In this document: positions 36,975 through 45,524 of the stretch, piece after piece
Layout: every line of letters starts with the position of its first letter
Position numbering within the stretch: the first letter of the stretch is position 1
Notes under the pieces: model-generated
Told to the model about the DNA's origin: nothing
Seen by the model: the letters and a program-made list of their open reading frames with translations, nothing else
Databases searched by the model: none
Program-made: the position numbers and the translations under genes
Assembly (NCBI GenBank): GCA_900457075.1
Contig: UGYN01000002.1
Location: 5,394,001 to 5,458,000, forward strand
Source: Serratia quinivorans
GTDB lineage: Bacteria; Pseudomonadota; Gammaproteobacteria; Enterobacterales; Enterobacteriaceae
Direction of reading: 5' to 3'
DNA length: 64,000 nt

Positions 36975-37003
36975 AATATCAGGGTTTATCCCTGGGTTGA
37001 CAA
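36975..37003 (-). promoter_or_regulatory. ampC promoter with a leader of about 120 bases
   Basis: On the minus strand TTGTCA (37003-36998), 17 bases, then GATATT (36980-36975). A start near 36968 gives about 120 bases of untranslated leader. Serratia marcescens ampC is known for a similarly long leader that affects mRNA stability. AmpR probably binds just upstream, within 37003-37040; the exact site was not resolved. Confidence 0.5.
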
Positions 37004-37038
37004 GCGATAAGAATTTCAGCCAGCATAAAGAAAAACTT

Positions 37039-37926
37039 ATGGCTAACTTTATGCGTAACCGACTTCCCCTCAATGCCCTGCGGGCGTTTGAATCCTCCGC
37101 CCGTCACCTGAACTTTACCCGCGCCGGGCTGGAACTGAGCGTCACCCAGGCTGCCGTCAGCCAGCAGGTGCGTATGCTGGAACAGCAACTGGGTATTCAG
37201 CTGTTCCGCCGTCTGCCGCGTGGATTGGATTTGACCGAAGAAGGACAGGCGCTGTTGCCGATATTGACCGACGCTTTCGGCCGTATTGAATCGGTGTTGC
37301 AACAGTTTGAAGGCGGGCATTTCCATGAGGTGCTGACGGTAGCCGTGGTCGGTACCTTTGCCGTCGGCTGGCTGATGCCCCGTCTGTCGGCGTTCAGAGA
37401 GTCACATCCGTTTATCGACCTGCGGGTGTTAACCAACAATAACCTGGTTAATTTGTCCGCCGACGGAATGGACTTCGCTATCCGTTTTGGCGAAGGCCGC
37501 TGGCCGGCAACCCACAACCTCAAATTGTTTGATGCCCCGCTGACGGTGCTGTGCCCGCCGGAGGTTGCCGCCCGCCTCCACAGTCCGCAGGATTTGCAAC
37601 ACGAGCGGCTGATGCGCAGCTACCGCAAGGACGAATGGGAACGCTGGTTTACCGCCGCACAAGTCACGCCGTGGCGGATTAACGGCCCGGTGTTCGACTC
37701 TTCCCGGCTGATGGTGGAAGGGGCGATCCACAGCGGTGGTGTAGCGCTGGCCCCGGCACGCATGTTTGCTCGGGAGCTGCGTGAAGGTCTGTTACAGCGC
37801 CCTTTCAGCGCCGAAGCGGATCTCGGCAGCTACTGGCTGACCCACCTGAAATCACGCGATATGACCCCGGCAATGAAAGTGTTTGTCAGTTGGATCCAGC
37901 AACAGGTCACGGATGAACAACAATGA
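37039..37926 (+). CDS. ampR: beta-lactamase regulator AmpR
   Basis: 295 residues. LysR helix-turn-helix block NFTRAGLELSVTQAAVSQQV near residues 23-42, then an effector domain with VVGTFAVGWLMPRL and RSYRKDEWERWF, typical of AmpR. It binds UDP-MurNAc-peptide (repressing) or 1,6-anhydroMurNAc-peptides (activating) and controls ampC. The start may be ATG 37039 or ATG 37051 (MRNRLPLN), which aligns better with other AmpR proteins; neither has a strong ribosome site. Its stop is 2 bases from the convergent malI stop. Confidence 0.94.
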   Translation: MANFMRNRLPLNALRAFESSARHLNFTRAGLELSVTQAAVSQQVRMLEQQLGIQLFRRLPRGLDLTEEGQALLPILTDAFGRIESVLQQFEGGHFHEVLTVAVVGTFAVGWLMPRLSAFRESHPFIDLRVLTNNNLVNLSADGMDFAIRFGEGRWPATHNLKLFDAPLTVLCPPEVAARLHSPQDLQHERLMRSYRKDEWERWFTAAQVTPWRINGPVFDSSRLMVEGAIHSGGVALAPARMFARELREGLLQRPFSAEADLGSYWLTHLKSRDMTPAMKVFVSWIQQQVTDEQQ

Positions 37927-37928
37927 GG

Positions 37929-38960
37929 TCAGGCCGAGCCGCGCTTGATCAACAAGGGCGGCAGGATCACGTTTTGCGGCGCTAAGTCGGCGTCGGCAAT
38001 CCGTTGCAGCAAGCGTGAGGCGGCGCTGCGCCCCACTTCCCGCGCGGAACTGGAGACCAGCGTCAGCGGCGGTTCGGTCAGTTCGGCCTCAGGCACGTCG
38101 CCAAAACCAATCAGCGCCACCTGCTGGCCGTAATAGGTATCCACCCCCTCAGAACCGATGCTGCGCCCACTACGCACAATGCCAAAATAGGCGCCCAATG
38201 CCACCGACGCCTTGTGGCAAACCAGCGCGCTGATATTGGGATGTTGCCGTAGCAGGTTTTCCGCCGCCTCCGCCGCGGCCCGTTGATGGCAGTCACATTC
38301 GACAATCCAGTCGGAGCGGAATGGCAGGCCATATTGCACCAGCGTGGCACAAAAGCCCCCCAACCGTTCTGCGCGGGTTAACGAACTGCTTTGCCCACCC
38401 AGATAGGCAATTTGGCTGTGACCGCGTTTGATCAGAAATTCGGTGGCCATTTTAGCCGCCTGCATGTTGTCCGGCCGCACCACGTCGACCCCTTCCAGCC
38501 CATTAGAGCGCGCAGCGCACACCAGCGGCACGCCCTGCTCCGCAGCCTTTTCCTTCAGACCCTCGGCCGAGCGTACGCCGCCCGCCAGCACCATGCCGTC
38601 AATGCCGTGCTCGAGCAAAGTATCAAAACAGCGCATCAGCCCCTTGCCGTCGCGACCGCTTTGAGTCAGAAACAGCACTTTGCCGTGCGCCTCCAGCACC
38701 TCGCTCAGGCCCGCGGTCATTTCCGCATAAAACGGCTCGCAGATATCACGCAGGATCAGCCCAATCACCCCCGACTCGCCACCACGTAGCGTCGCCGCCT
38801 GACGGTTGCGCACGTAGCCCAAGCGCTCAATCGCCTGGTTCACCCGCGCCACGGTGGTGGGCGAGATACGCCCTTTGCCGCTCAGCACCAGCGAAACGGT
38901 AGTGACCGAGACGCCGGCCTGCTGTGCGACATCGGTGATGGTGATCTTTTTGATGGTCAT
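37929..38960 (-). CDS. malI: maltose regulon repressor MalI
   Basis: 343 residues of the LacI family. The helix-turn-helix (ITDVAQQAGVSVTTVSLVLS) is at about residues 7-26, then the periplasmic-binding-type domain (GVIGLILRDICEPFYAEM). MalI represses malXY and itself. ATG 38960 begins the conserved MTIKKITI. It is divergent from malX, with two MalI operators in between. Confidence 0.95.
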   Translation of the reverse strand: MTIKKITITDVAQQAGVSVTTVSLVLSGKGRISPTTVARVNQAIERLGYVRNRQAATLRGGESGVIGLILRDICEPFYAEMTAGLSEVLEAHGKVLFLTQSGRDGKGLMRCFDTLLEHGIDGMVLAGGVRSAEGLKEKAAEQGVPLVCAARSNGLEGVDVVRPDNMQAAKMATEFLIKRGHSQIAYLGGQSSSLTRAERLGGFCATLVQYGLPFRSDWIVECDCHQRAAAEAAENLLRQHPNISALVCHKASVALGAYFGIVRSGRSIGSEGVDTYYGQQVALIGFGDVPEAELTEPPLTLVSSSAREVGRSAASRLLQRIADADLAPQNVILPPLLIKRGSA

Positions 38961-39027
38961 GACCTCTGCAAGCCCGATCCTGGGCATTCTGCCTGGTAAG
39001 GCAAATGGTATACCGAATCTGTTTGGT

Positions 39028-39045
39028 CAGTAAAACGTTTTACTG
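39028..39045. promoter_or_regulatory. MalI operator 1
   Basis: CAGTAAAACGTTTTACTG is a perfect 18-base palindrome with the E. coli MalI core TAAAACGTTTTA. It is 68 bases from the malI ATG and probably autoregulates it. Confidence 0.88.
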
Positions 39046-39106
39046 GTCTTGCCATTGTCGCCGTAAAGTGCACGCCGGAATTGTGATTAGCGGCGCATTT
39101 TTGCTA

Positions 39107-39122
39107 GGTAAAACGTTTTATC
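39107..39122. promoter_or_regulatory. MalI operator 2
   Basis: GGTAAAACGTTTTATC shares the 12-base core TAAAACGTTTTA. It lies 64 bases before malX and covers the expected malX promoter. The centres of the two operators are 78 bases apart. Confidence 0.88.
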
Positions 39123-39185
39123 TTATTTTTACCTAACAGGGGTACACACCACTTTCGCACGTTTTTTCGCCAGGAGCCGCCGGTT

Positions 39186-40805
39186 ATGCCAGCACCTAAA
39201 AAACAAAAAATCACGCTCTGGGAGTTTTTCCAGAGCCTGGGCAAAACATTCATGCTGCCCGTCGCCTTGCTGTCGTTCTGCGGCATCATGCTGGGCATCG
39301 GCAGTTCGCTAAGCAGCCGCGATGTCATTACCCTGCTGCCGTTTATCGGCCACCCTGCCTTCCAGTTGCTGTTCACCTGGATGAGCAAAATCGGCTCCTT
39401 TGCCTTTAGCTTCCTGCCAGTGATGTTCGCCATCGCCATTCCGTTGGGTATGGCGCGTGAAAACAAAGGGGTCGCCGCGTTCTCCGGCTTTGTCGGCTTC
39501 GCGGTGCTGAATCTGGCCACCAACTTCTATCTGACCACCACCGGTATTTTGCCCACTACCGATCCGCTGGTACTGAAAGCCAACAACATCCAAAACATTC
39601 TCGGGATCCAGTCGATTGATACCGGCATTCTGGGTGCGGTGATCGTCGGGATTATCGTTTATCAATTGCATGAGCGTTTCCACAACATTCGCCTGCCGGA
39701 TGCGCTGGCATTTTTCGGCGGCACCCGTTTTGTGCCGATCGTCACTACCCTGGTACTGGGTCTGTGCGGGCTAGTGATCCCACTGATCTGGCCGTGGTTC
39801 GCCGCCGGCATTACCGGTCTGGGCTGGGTGATCAACAGCGCCGGTGCCTTTGGCCCGATGCTGTTTGGCACCGGTGAACGTCTGCTGTTACCGTTCGGCC
39901 TGCAACATATTCTGGTGGCGCTGATCCGCTTTACCGAAGCGGGCGGCACGCTGGACGTCTGCGGCCATAGCGTGAGCGGCGCGCTGACCATTTTCCAGGC
40001 GCAACTGTCTTGCCCGACCACCACCGGCTTTGCTGAAAGCGCCACCCGCTTCCTGTCCCAGGGCAAGATGCCGGCCTTCCTCGGCGGTCTGCCTGGGGCG
40101 GCGCTGGCGATGTACCACTGCGCCAAGCCGGAAAACCGCCATAAGATTAAGGGCCTGCTGATCTCCGGCGTAGTGGCCTGCGTGGTCGGTGGCACCACCG
40201 AACCGATCGAGTTCCTGTTCCTGTTTGTCGCGCCTTTCCTCTACCTCATTCACGCCGTCCTGACCGGGCTGGGCTTCACCGTGATGGCGCTGCTGGGCGT
40301 GACCATCGGCAATACCGACGGTAATATCATCGACTTCGTGGTGTTCGGCATTCTGCATGGCACCGCCACCAAGTGGTATCTGGTGCCCGTCGTCGCGGCC
40401 ATTTGGTTCGCCGCTTACTACACCATTTTCCGTTTCTCCATTCAGCGCTTTAATATCAAAACGCCGGGCCGTGAGAGCGAAACCACCGCCAGCCAGAGCG
40501 CATCCGCAGGCCCGGTCGGCAAATCCGGCTATAACGTACCGGCCATTTTGGCGGCGCTGGGCGGCAGTGAGAATATTGTTTCGCTGGATAACTGCATTAC
40601 CCGTCTGCGCCTGTCGGTCGACGACATGAGCAAGGTGGATGACGCCGCGCTGAAGGCCAATCGCGCCATCGGCGTGGTACACCTCAACGAGCACAATCTG
40701 CAGGTGGTGATCGGCCCGCAGGTGCAATCGGTGAAAGATGAATTAGACTCACTGATAGCGGCAGCGCCTCCTGCTGCGGCCCTGCAGGGAGCGTCAAATG
40801 TTTGA
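39186..40805 (+). CDS. malX: PTS glucose/maltose-type EIICB protein MalX
   Basis: 539 residues. The EIIC channel occupies about residues 1-420 (MLPVALLSFCGIMLGIGSSL, GGTTEPIEFLFLFVAP). The EIIB domain follows with the phospho-cysteine in SLDNCITRLRL near residue 477. It transports glucose, and possibly maltose, with phosphorylation. E. coli MalX is 530 residues. There is no EIIA domain, so Crr is expected to serve. Ends inside malY (8-base overlap). Confidence 0.95.
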   Translation: MPAPKKQKITLWEFFQSLGKTFMLPVALLSFCGIMLGIGSSLSSRDVITLLPFIGHPAFQLLFTWMSKIGSFAFSFLPVMFAIAIPLGMARENKGVAAFSGFVGFAVLNLATNFYLTTTGILPTTDPLVLKANNIQNILGIQSIDTGILGAVIVGIIVYQLHERFHNIRLPDALAFFGGTRFVPIVTTLVLGLCGLVIPLIWPWFAAGITGLGWVINSAGAFGPMLFGTGERLLLPFGLQHILVALIRFTEAGGTLDVCGHSVSGALTIFQAQLSCPTTTGFAESATRFLSQGKMPAFLGGLPGAALAMYHCAKPENRHKIKGLLISGVVACVVGGTTEPIEFLFLFVAPFLYLIHAVLTGLGFTVMALLGVTIGNTDGNIIDFVVFGILHGTATKWYLVPVVAAIWFAAYYTIFRFSIQRFNIKTPGRESETTASQSASAGPVGKSGYNVPAILAALGGSENIVSLDNCITRLRLSVDDMSKVDDAALKANRAIGVVHLNEHNLQVVIGPQVQSVKDELDSLIAAAPPAAALQGASNV

Positions 40806-41979
40806 TTTTTCCACCCCGGTCGATCGCCACGGTACCTGGTGCACGCAATGGGATTATATCGCTGACCGCTTTGGCAGCGATGACCTGCTGCCGTTCACCA
40901 TCTCCGATATGGATTTCGCCACCGCCCCCTGCATTCTCGAGGCGCTGCAACAGCGCCTGCAGCATGGCGTGCTGGGCTACAGTCGCTGGCAGCATGAAGA
41001 TTTCCTCGGCGCGGTGCGCCACTGGTATCAGCAGCGCTTCAATACGCCCATCGACACCCAGATGGCGGTGTATGGCCCGTCGGTGATCTACATGGTGGCG
41101 CAGTTAATCCGCCTGTGGTCGGCACCGGGGGAATACGTCGTCACCCACACCCCGGCCTATGACGCGTTTTATAAGGTGATCCTCGGTAATCAGCGCCAAC
41201 TGCTGGCCTGCCCGTTGCACAAAGACGGCAACGACTGGCAGTGTGATATGGCCCACCTGGAGGCGTTGCTGGCACGGCCGCAAACCAAAATTCTGTTGCT
41301 GTGCAGCCCGCATAACCCGACCGGCAAGGTATGGCGTACCGAGGAACTGCAGCAAATGGCCGAGCTGTGCGAACGCCACGATGTGCTGGTGATCAGCGAT
41401 GAGATCCATATGGATATGGTGTGGGGCGAGCAACGCCATACGCCGTGGAGTCAGGTTGCCAGCACGCCCTGGGCACTGCTGACCTCCGGATCCAAAACCT
41501 TCAATATCCCGGCGCTGACCGGGGCCTACGGCTTTATCAGCGATGATGCCACGCGCGACGCCTACAACCAGCAGCTCAAGGCCCGCGACGGGCTGTCTTC
41601 CCCGGCGGTGTTGGCGGTAGTGGCGCATATTGCCGCTTATCGCCACGGTGAACCCTGGCTGGACGCGCTGCGCGATTACCTGCAGGACAACCTGACCTAC
41701 GTCGCCGAAAGGCTCCAGCAGGCGTTCCCGCAATTGGCCTGGCAACCGCCGCAATCGACCTATCTGGCCTGGATCGATCTGCGCCCGTTGGGCATTGACG
41801 ACCAACAGTTACAGCAGGTGCTTATCGAGCGTGAGAAGGTCGCCATTATGCCGGGTTTCACCTACGGCGAAGAAGGCCGTGGCTTCTTGCGGCTGAACGT
41901 CGGTTGTCCGCGCAGCAAGGTAGAGGCCGGTATGGATAAGCTGATTAACGGACTGAAATTTGTGTTGGACGAGGTTTAA
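40798..41979 (+). CDS. malY: cystathionine beta-lyase MalY
   Basis: 393 residues, PLP-dependent fold type I. The PLP lysine is K233 in TSGSKTFNIPAL; the pyridine-binding Asp is in ISDEIHMDM (near 201), with SPHNPTGKVW before. MalY cleaves cystathionine and, in E. coli, also antagonises MalT by direct binding. It is coupled to malX by overlapping codons. Confidence 0.95.
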   Translation: MFDFSTPVDRHGTWCTQWDYIADRFGSDDLLPFTISDMDFATAPCILEALQQRLQHGVLGYSRWQHEDFLGAVRHWYQQRFNTPIDTQMAVYGPSVIYMVAQLIRLWSAPGEYVVTHTPAYDAFYKVILGNQRQLLACPLHKDGNDWQCDMAHLEALLARPQTKILLLCSPHNPTGKVWRTEELQQMAELCERHDVLVISDEIHMDMVWGEQRHTPWSQVASTPWALLTSGSKTFNIPALTGAYGFISDDATRDAYNQQLKARDGLSSPAVLAVVAHIAAYRHGEPWLDALRDYLQDNLTYVAERLQQAFPQLAWQPPQSTYLAWIDLRPLGIDDQQLQQVLIEREKVAIMPGFTYGEEGRGFLRLNVGCPRSKVEAGMDKLINGLKFVLDEV

Positions 41980-41986
41980 TCCACAG

Positions 41987-42006
41987 AGGCAGGCGAAAGC
42001 CTGCCT
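41987..42006 (+). terminator. terminator between malY and the convergent gene
   Basis: AGGCAGGC-GAAA-GCCTGCCT, an 8-base stem with a GNRA tetraloop, then TTCC. Strong stem, weak T run. Confidence 0.65.
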
Positions 42007-42016
42007 TTCCAGATGC

Positions 42017-42385
42017 TTACAACGCCACCTGCGGAATATCGTCCAGACGGTAATAAACGCCTAATCCTCGCTCATTGGCCAGCCGCACGTCATTATCTGC
42101 CCCCGCCGACGCCCCCTCAATACGATAGACCGCCTGGCACTGAGCAATCAGCCGATGAGCCACCGGGTAGAGATACTCCTCGCAAATGGCGTCGCCATGT
42201 TGAGTTGAACCGGCCGCCGCCGCCAGCGGTAACGCCAGCCATTCGCCAATTACCGGGACATGACCGCGCTGATAGACCTCCAGCGCCGCCTGCTCCAACC
42301 GCTGTAAATTAGCAGCAATCCGCTGCGCGTCGCCATCGGTACCGCTCCGATAAGGGCCGGCAATCAAAATCAGTTGAGCTTTCAT
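42017..42385 (-). CDS. DUF4406-like protein
   Basis: 122 residues. The N-terminal ILIAGPYRSGT and the later VYRIEGASAGADNDVRLANERG resemble the nucleoside deoxyribosyltransferase-like DUF4406 fold. The start is coupled to the end of the NudK-like gene (ATGA). Pairing with a Nudix hydrolase suggests a nucleotide-sugar or nucleotide clean-up task, but no reaction can be named. Confidence 0.8.
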   Translation of the reverse strand: MKAQLILIAGPYRSGTDGDAQRIAANLQRLEQAALEVYQRGHVPVIGEWLALPLAAAAGSTQHGDAICEEYLYPVAHRLIAQCQAVYRIEGASAGADNDVRLANERGLGVYYRLDDIPQVAL

Positions 42386-42978
42386 AACACATTCCTCAGG
42401 GTGTGATTCAGGGCGACAAACTGCAACAGCATGATGGTTTTGGCATCGACGATGGTCCCCTGCGCAATAGCGCTCAAGGCCTCTGTCAGTGGCAGTTCAA
42501 TCACCTCCAGGTCTTCGCCTTCCGCTTCCACCCCGCCACCATCACTGACCCGGTCGGCGGCATGGTATTCACCGACAAAGAAATGCAACTTCTCGGTGAC
42601 TGAACCGGGGCTCATATAGGCCTCAAATACCTTTTGCACGTTCTGCACGATATAGCCGGTTTCTTCCTGCGCCTCGGCGCGAATACGTTCCTCCGGCGAA
42701 GCGTTGTCCAACAGACCGGCGGCAGCCTCGATCAGCATGCCGTCGTGGCCGTTGACGAACACCGGGAAGCGAAACTGACGCGTCAGCACTACCGTCTGCG
42801 CCTGCCGGTTAAACAGCAAAATGGTCGCGCCGTCACCGCGATCGTAGGTTTCGCGACTTTGTCGCTGCCATACACCATCGCGGCGTAAAAAATCAAAGGT
42901 GGTTTTTTTCAGCAGATACCAGTCATCGGACAACACCCGGGTTTCGACAATGCGAACCCGTTCTTTGGTGGTTATCAT
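42382..42978 (-). CDS. nudK: Nudix hydrolase, NudK-like (GDP-mannose pyrophosphatase)
   Basis: 198 residues. It shares with NudK the blocks TYDRGDGATILLFN, TRQFRFPVFVNG, EAAAGLLDNASPEE and AEAQEETGYIV (Nudix helix with the metal-binding Glu pair), then EAYMSPGSVTEKLHFFVGEY. NudK hydrolyses GDP-mannose and related nucleotide sugars. Start ATG 42978 has GGAG 9 bases upstream; an upstream TTG lacks one. Similarity to E. coli NudK is moderate, so the substrate may differ. Confidence 0.82.
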   Translation of the reverse strand: MITTKERVRIVETRVLSDDWYLLKKTTFDFLRRDGVWQRQSRETYDRGDGATILLFNRQAQTVVLTRQFRFPVFVNGHDGMLIEAAAGLLDNASPEERIRAEAQEETGYIVQNVQKVFEAYMSPGSVTEKLHFFVGEYHAADRVSDGGGVEAEGEDLEVIELPLTEALSAIAQGTIVDAKTIMLLQFVALNHTLRNVL

Positions 42979-43008
42979 GTTGATCAACTCCAGGGTCAGG
43001 AAAGGAAA

Positions 43009-43055
43009 TTGATACTATCGTGCAGTTTCGTGTATGATCAAGGTATTTCGTGCAG
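43009..43055 (+). promoter_or_regulatory. promoter and repeat operators of the DeoR gene
   Basis: TTGATA (43009-43014), 18 bases, TATGAT (43033-43038) is a good sigma70 promoter for the DeoR gene. Overlapping it are three copies of a TCGTG repeat: TCGTGCAG (43018-43025), TTTCGTGTA (43026-43034) and TTTCGTGCAG (43046-43055). They are direct repeats of a kind often bound by DeoR-family repressors; autoregulation is inferred. Confidence 0.5.
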
Positions 43056-43078
43056 GGAAAATTTAACGGGAAAACACC

Positions 43079-43834
43079 ATGCTCACCAGCCAACGTAAAA
43101 AAATCATTCTGGAAAAACTGGCCGAGGACGGACAGGTTGTGGCCAAACAGCTCAGTGAGATGTTCGGGTTATCCGAGGATACTCTGCGGCGTGACTTGCG
43201 TGAGCTAGACAGCGAAGGACTGTTGCAACGGGTACACGGCGGTGCGCTGCCGGTCTCCCCGGCGATTGCCACCTTTGCCGAGAGAAACGGCCAGGAATCC
43301 ACCGCCAAGCGGGCGATTGCCAAAGCCGCGGCGGCCATGATCGCCCCCGGCCAGGTGGTGATTATTGATGGCGGTACCACCTCCGCCGAGTTGGTGAAAC
43401 ACCTGCCACCCACGCTGGAAGCCACCATCGTCACCCACAGCCCCAGCGTGGCGGTCGGCCTGGTTGATCACCCCAAAGTTGAGGTGATCCTGATTGGTGG
43501 GCGGTTGTACAAACATTCGATTGTCAGCGTGGGCGCGGCGGCGGTTGAGGCGATGTCGCACATTCGCGCCGATCTCTACTTTATGGGCGTGACCGGCGTA
43601 CACCCGACCGCCGGCCTGAGCACCGGCGATCTCGAAGAGGCCTATATCAAACGCGCTCTGGCAGCGCGCGCAGCCGAAACCGTAGTGTTGGCCTCTGCCG
43701 CCAAGCTGAATGCCGCCTCGCAGTATGCGATTGGCGATCTCAGCCTGGCACAGAGCATTATTATCGAACGCTCGACCGACGCCACGCTGATTGCCCCGCT
43801 GGAACAGGCCGGGTTGACGGTAATCAAAGCCTGA
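43079..43834 (+). CDS. DeoR-family transcriptional regulator
   Basis: 251 residues. The winged helix-turn-helix (VVAKQLSEMFGLSEDTLRRD, about residues 20-39, then RVHGGAL) precedes the sugar-phosphate isomerase-like DeoR sensor domain with VIIDGGTTSAELVKHL. DeoR regulators usually sense phosphorylated sugars. It is the likely regulator of the PTS operon that starts 385 bases downstream in the same direction. Confidence 0.92.
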   Translation: MLTSQRKKIILEKLAEDGQVVAKQLSEMFGLSEDTLRRDLRELDSEGLLQRVHGGALPVSPAIATFAERNGQESTAKRAIAKAAAAMIAPGQVVIIDGGTTSAELVKHLPPTLEATIVTHSPSVAVGLVDHPKVEVILIGGRLYKHSIVSVGAAAVEAMSHIRADLYFMGVTGVHPTAGLSTGDLEEAYIKRALAARAAETVVLASAAKLNAASQYAIGDLSLAQSIIIERSTDATLIAPLEQAGLTVIKA

Positions 43835-44218
43835 GTGGCCTGCGCAATTAAATGACCTAATAAATACGTGGCTATTAAAACTTCCGCGTATTTATTACGG
43901 TTAATCTCCGCACGTCGGATAAAAATGCGAGAACAATCACACTTCATTAAACTTATTTTCTCCTGGCGAGTCACTTTCCCCTTGGCAAATAATTTCATAA
44001 CAACTCAAATGTAACGTGATGATTATTAATAAATAGTGTTTAAACCCCGGTTATAGCTCCCAAATAAAAACGAGATCCTCCTCTCAAAAACATCACCCGC
44101 CGTCAGCATGTCAAGGTCATTCACGAAAATATTTGTGATTGTTTTGTGATATCGCCTGCAAATTTTAGCGATGCCAAAAATGACAATGAGCTCCACGGAA
44201 CAGATTGGGAGCAGGCAT
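43835..44218. other. gene-free region before the PTS operon
   Basis: An AT-rich 384-base gap. It holds an inverted-repeat terminator (43858-43897) and, at 44122-44128, CACGAAA, the complement of the TTTCGTG operator repeat found upstream of the DeoR gene. A promoter for the operon should lie here, but I cannot pick one with confidence. No gene is visible. Confidence 0.5.
43858..43897 (+). terminator. inverted repeat after the DeoR gene
   Basis: TAATAAATACG (43858-43868) and CGTATTTATTA (43887-43897) pair perfectly across 18 bases. Being AT-rich at the base, it could act as a weak terminator in either direction. Confidence 0.5.
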
Positions 44219-45199
44219 ATGAAAATCGGTGTGGTAATAAGCGGCGGCGACGTCACCGGTATCAATAACTTTATATTCCAGGTCGCGAGACTGACGCAGG
44301 CAGATATCATTCTGTTTAACGGCGGAATACCCGGATTATTGGCCAATCATCATCAAGCTATCAGTCATCGTGACCTGGTTGATTATGCTATTTCACCAAT
44401 GCCAATCATGTCTTCCGGCCGCACGGCCAGAAAACTGGTCGCCAGTGAATATGAAACCATCAGCAAACAGCTTAAGGCTTTGCACATTGACGTGCTTATT
44501 ATGGCCGGTGGCGACGGTTCGCTGCAGTTTTTAAATACCCTCAGTGAATTTGGCGTTAACTGTTTTGGCGTAGGCATGACCATCGACAATGATGTTTTTG
44601 GCAGCCTTTACAGCATTGGTTTTTCCACCGCCTGCGAACAGGTGATCAAAGAGGTTTCCAAACTGCGTAACACCGGGCGTGCCCTGCCCGGACGGGTGTT
44701 TATGATTGAACTGCTTGGCGGTTACTGCGGGGAACTGACGCTGCAGGCGGCGATAAAATCCAATGCGGACTTTGCCCTGATCCCGGAATGCCAATATGCC
44801 TTAAGCCAACTGGCAGATAAAATAAGCCAGCGACTGGAACAACAAAATAGCGTTATTATTTTATGTTCAGAAGGCTATACCAAAGAATATTCACCGGGTT
44901 TTCAGGGTGCCATCGACACCATGATTAAACAGCTCGAGCCAAAAATTGGTGTGCGCATCCGTAAAACCATTATGGGGTATGGCCTGCGCAATGGCGATCC
45001 CACCTGTGAAGAGATTTATCAGGGCACTATTATGGCCAGCGAAGTGGTTCGCTGTATTCACTCCGGCATGAAAAACAAGGCGGTCATTATTAATTCCGCT
45101 AACCAACCCATCCCTATTGATTTAATCAGCATGCAAAAACGTTTGGTTGATACCGAAGGACACCATTATAAACTCGCCAGGCAATTAAATATAATCTGA
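44219..45199 (+). CDS. 6-phosphofructokinase-like (PfkA family) sugar-phosphate kinase
   Basis: 326 residues of the PfkA (ATP/PPi) family. GG at 9-10, GGDGS at 97-101 (ATP binding) and TIDND at 121-125, whose first Asp is the catalytic base, are all present. The effector and substrate loops are unlike those of glycolytic PFK: the N-terminal motif is SGGDVTGINN rather than GGDAPGMN. It probably phosphorylates a hexose 6-phosphate delivered by the PTS to give a 1,6-bisphosphate for the aldolase encoded downstream. GGGAG precedes ATG 44219; an in-frame upstream ATG at 44171 lacks homology. Confidence 0.85.
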   Translation: MKIGVVISGGDVTGINNFIFQVARLTQADIILFNGGIPGLLANHHQAISHRDLVDYAISPMPIMSSGRTARKLVASEYETISKQLKALHIDVLIMAGGDGSLQFLNTLSEFGVNCFGVGMTIDNDVFGSLYSIGFSTACEQVIKEVSKLRNTGRALPGRVFMIELLGGYCGELTLQAAIKSNADFALIPECQYALSQLADKISQRLEQQNSVIILCSEGYTKEYSPGFQGAIDTMIKQLEPKIGVRIRKTIMGYGLRNGDPTCEEIYQGTIMASEVVRCIHSGMKNKAVIINSANQPIPIDLISMQKRLVDTEGHHYKLARQLNII

Positions 45200-45209
45200 G
45201 GAGAGACTC

Positions 45210-45524
45210 ATGCTTAAAATACTGTGCGTATGTGGCTGTGGCCTCGGCTCCAGCTTTGCCATCGAAATGAGCGCAAGAGCGGTGCTGAAAAAATTAGAGA
45301 TTGAGGCAGATATTGATCACACCACTATCTCTGAGGCCAGCGCCTTTAAATCAGACATTATTCTGACCCAAAAAACCTTCGCCGACATTTTAAATGCCGA
45401 CGCCAGCGAAGAAGAAAAGAAACGGGTGATTATTCTCCACCGGCTCACCGATAAGGCGGAAATTGAGCAAAAGATTGTGGCCTTTTTGAAAGAGCGCGAT
45501 ATGAAGGAAGCCCACCATGAATAG
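45210..45524 (+). CDS. PTS EIIB component (ascorbate/UlaB type)
   Basis: 104 residues. The phospho-acceptor loop is ILCVCGCGLGSSF, with the active Cys at position 8, as in UlaB/SgaB proteins. It takes phosphate from the EIIA encoded later in the operon and passes it to the sugar in the EIIC channel. AGGAGAG precedes the ATG. The stop overlaps the EIIC start by 8 bases. Confidence 0.9.
   Translation: MLKILCVCGCGLGSSFAIEMSARAVLKKLEIEADIDHTTISEASAFKSDIILTQKTFADILNADASEEEKKRVIILHRLTDKAEIEQKIVAFLKERDMKEAHHE

Noticed and set aside
39888..40727. 279-codon minus-strand frame opposite malX
   Set aside because: malX is intact and conserved; the antisense product has no recognisable domain.
44131..44152. 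Possible CRP site upstream of the PfkA-like gene (two TGTGAT copies)
   Set aside because: The two copies are direct repeats, and the inverted TCACA half needed for CRP is missing.
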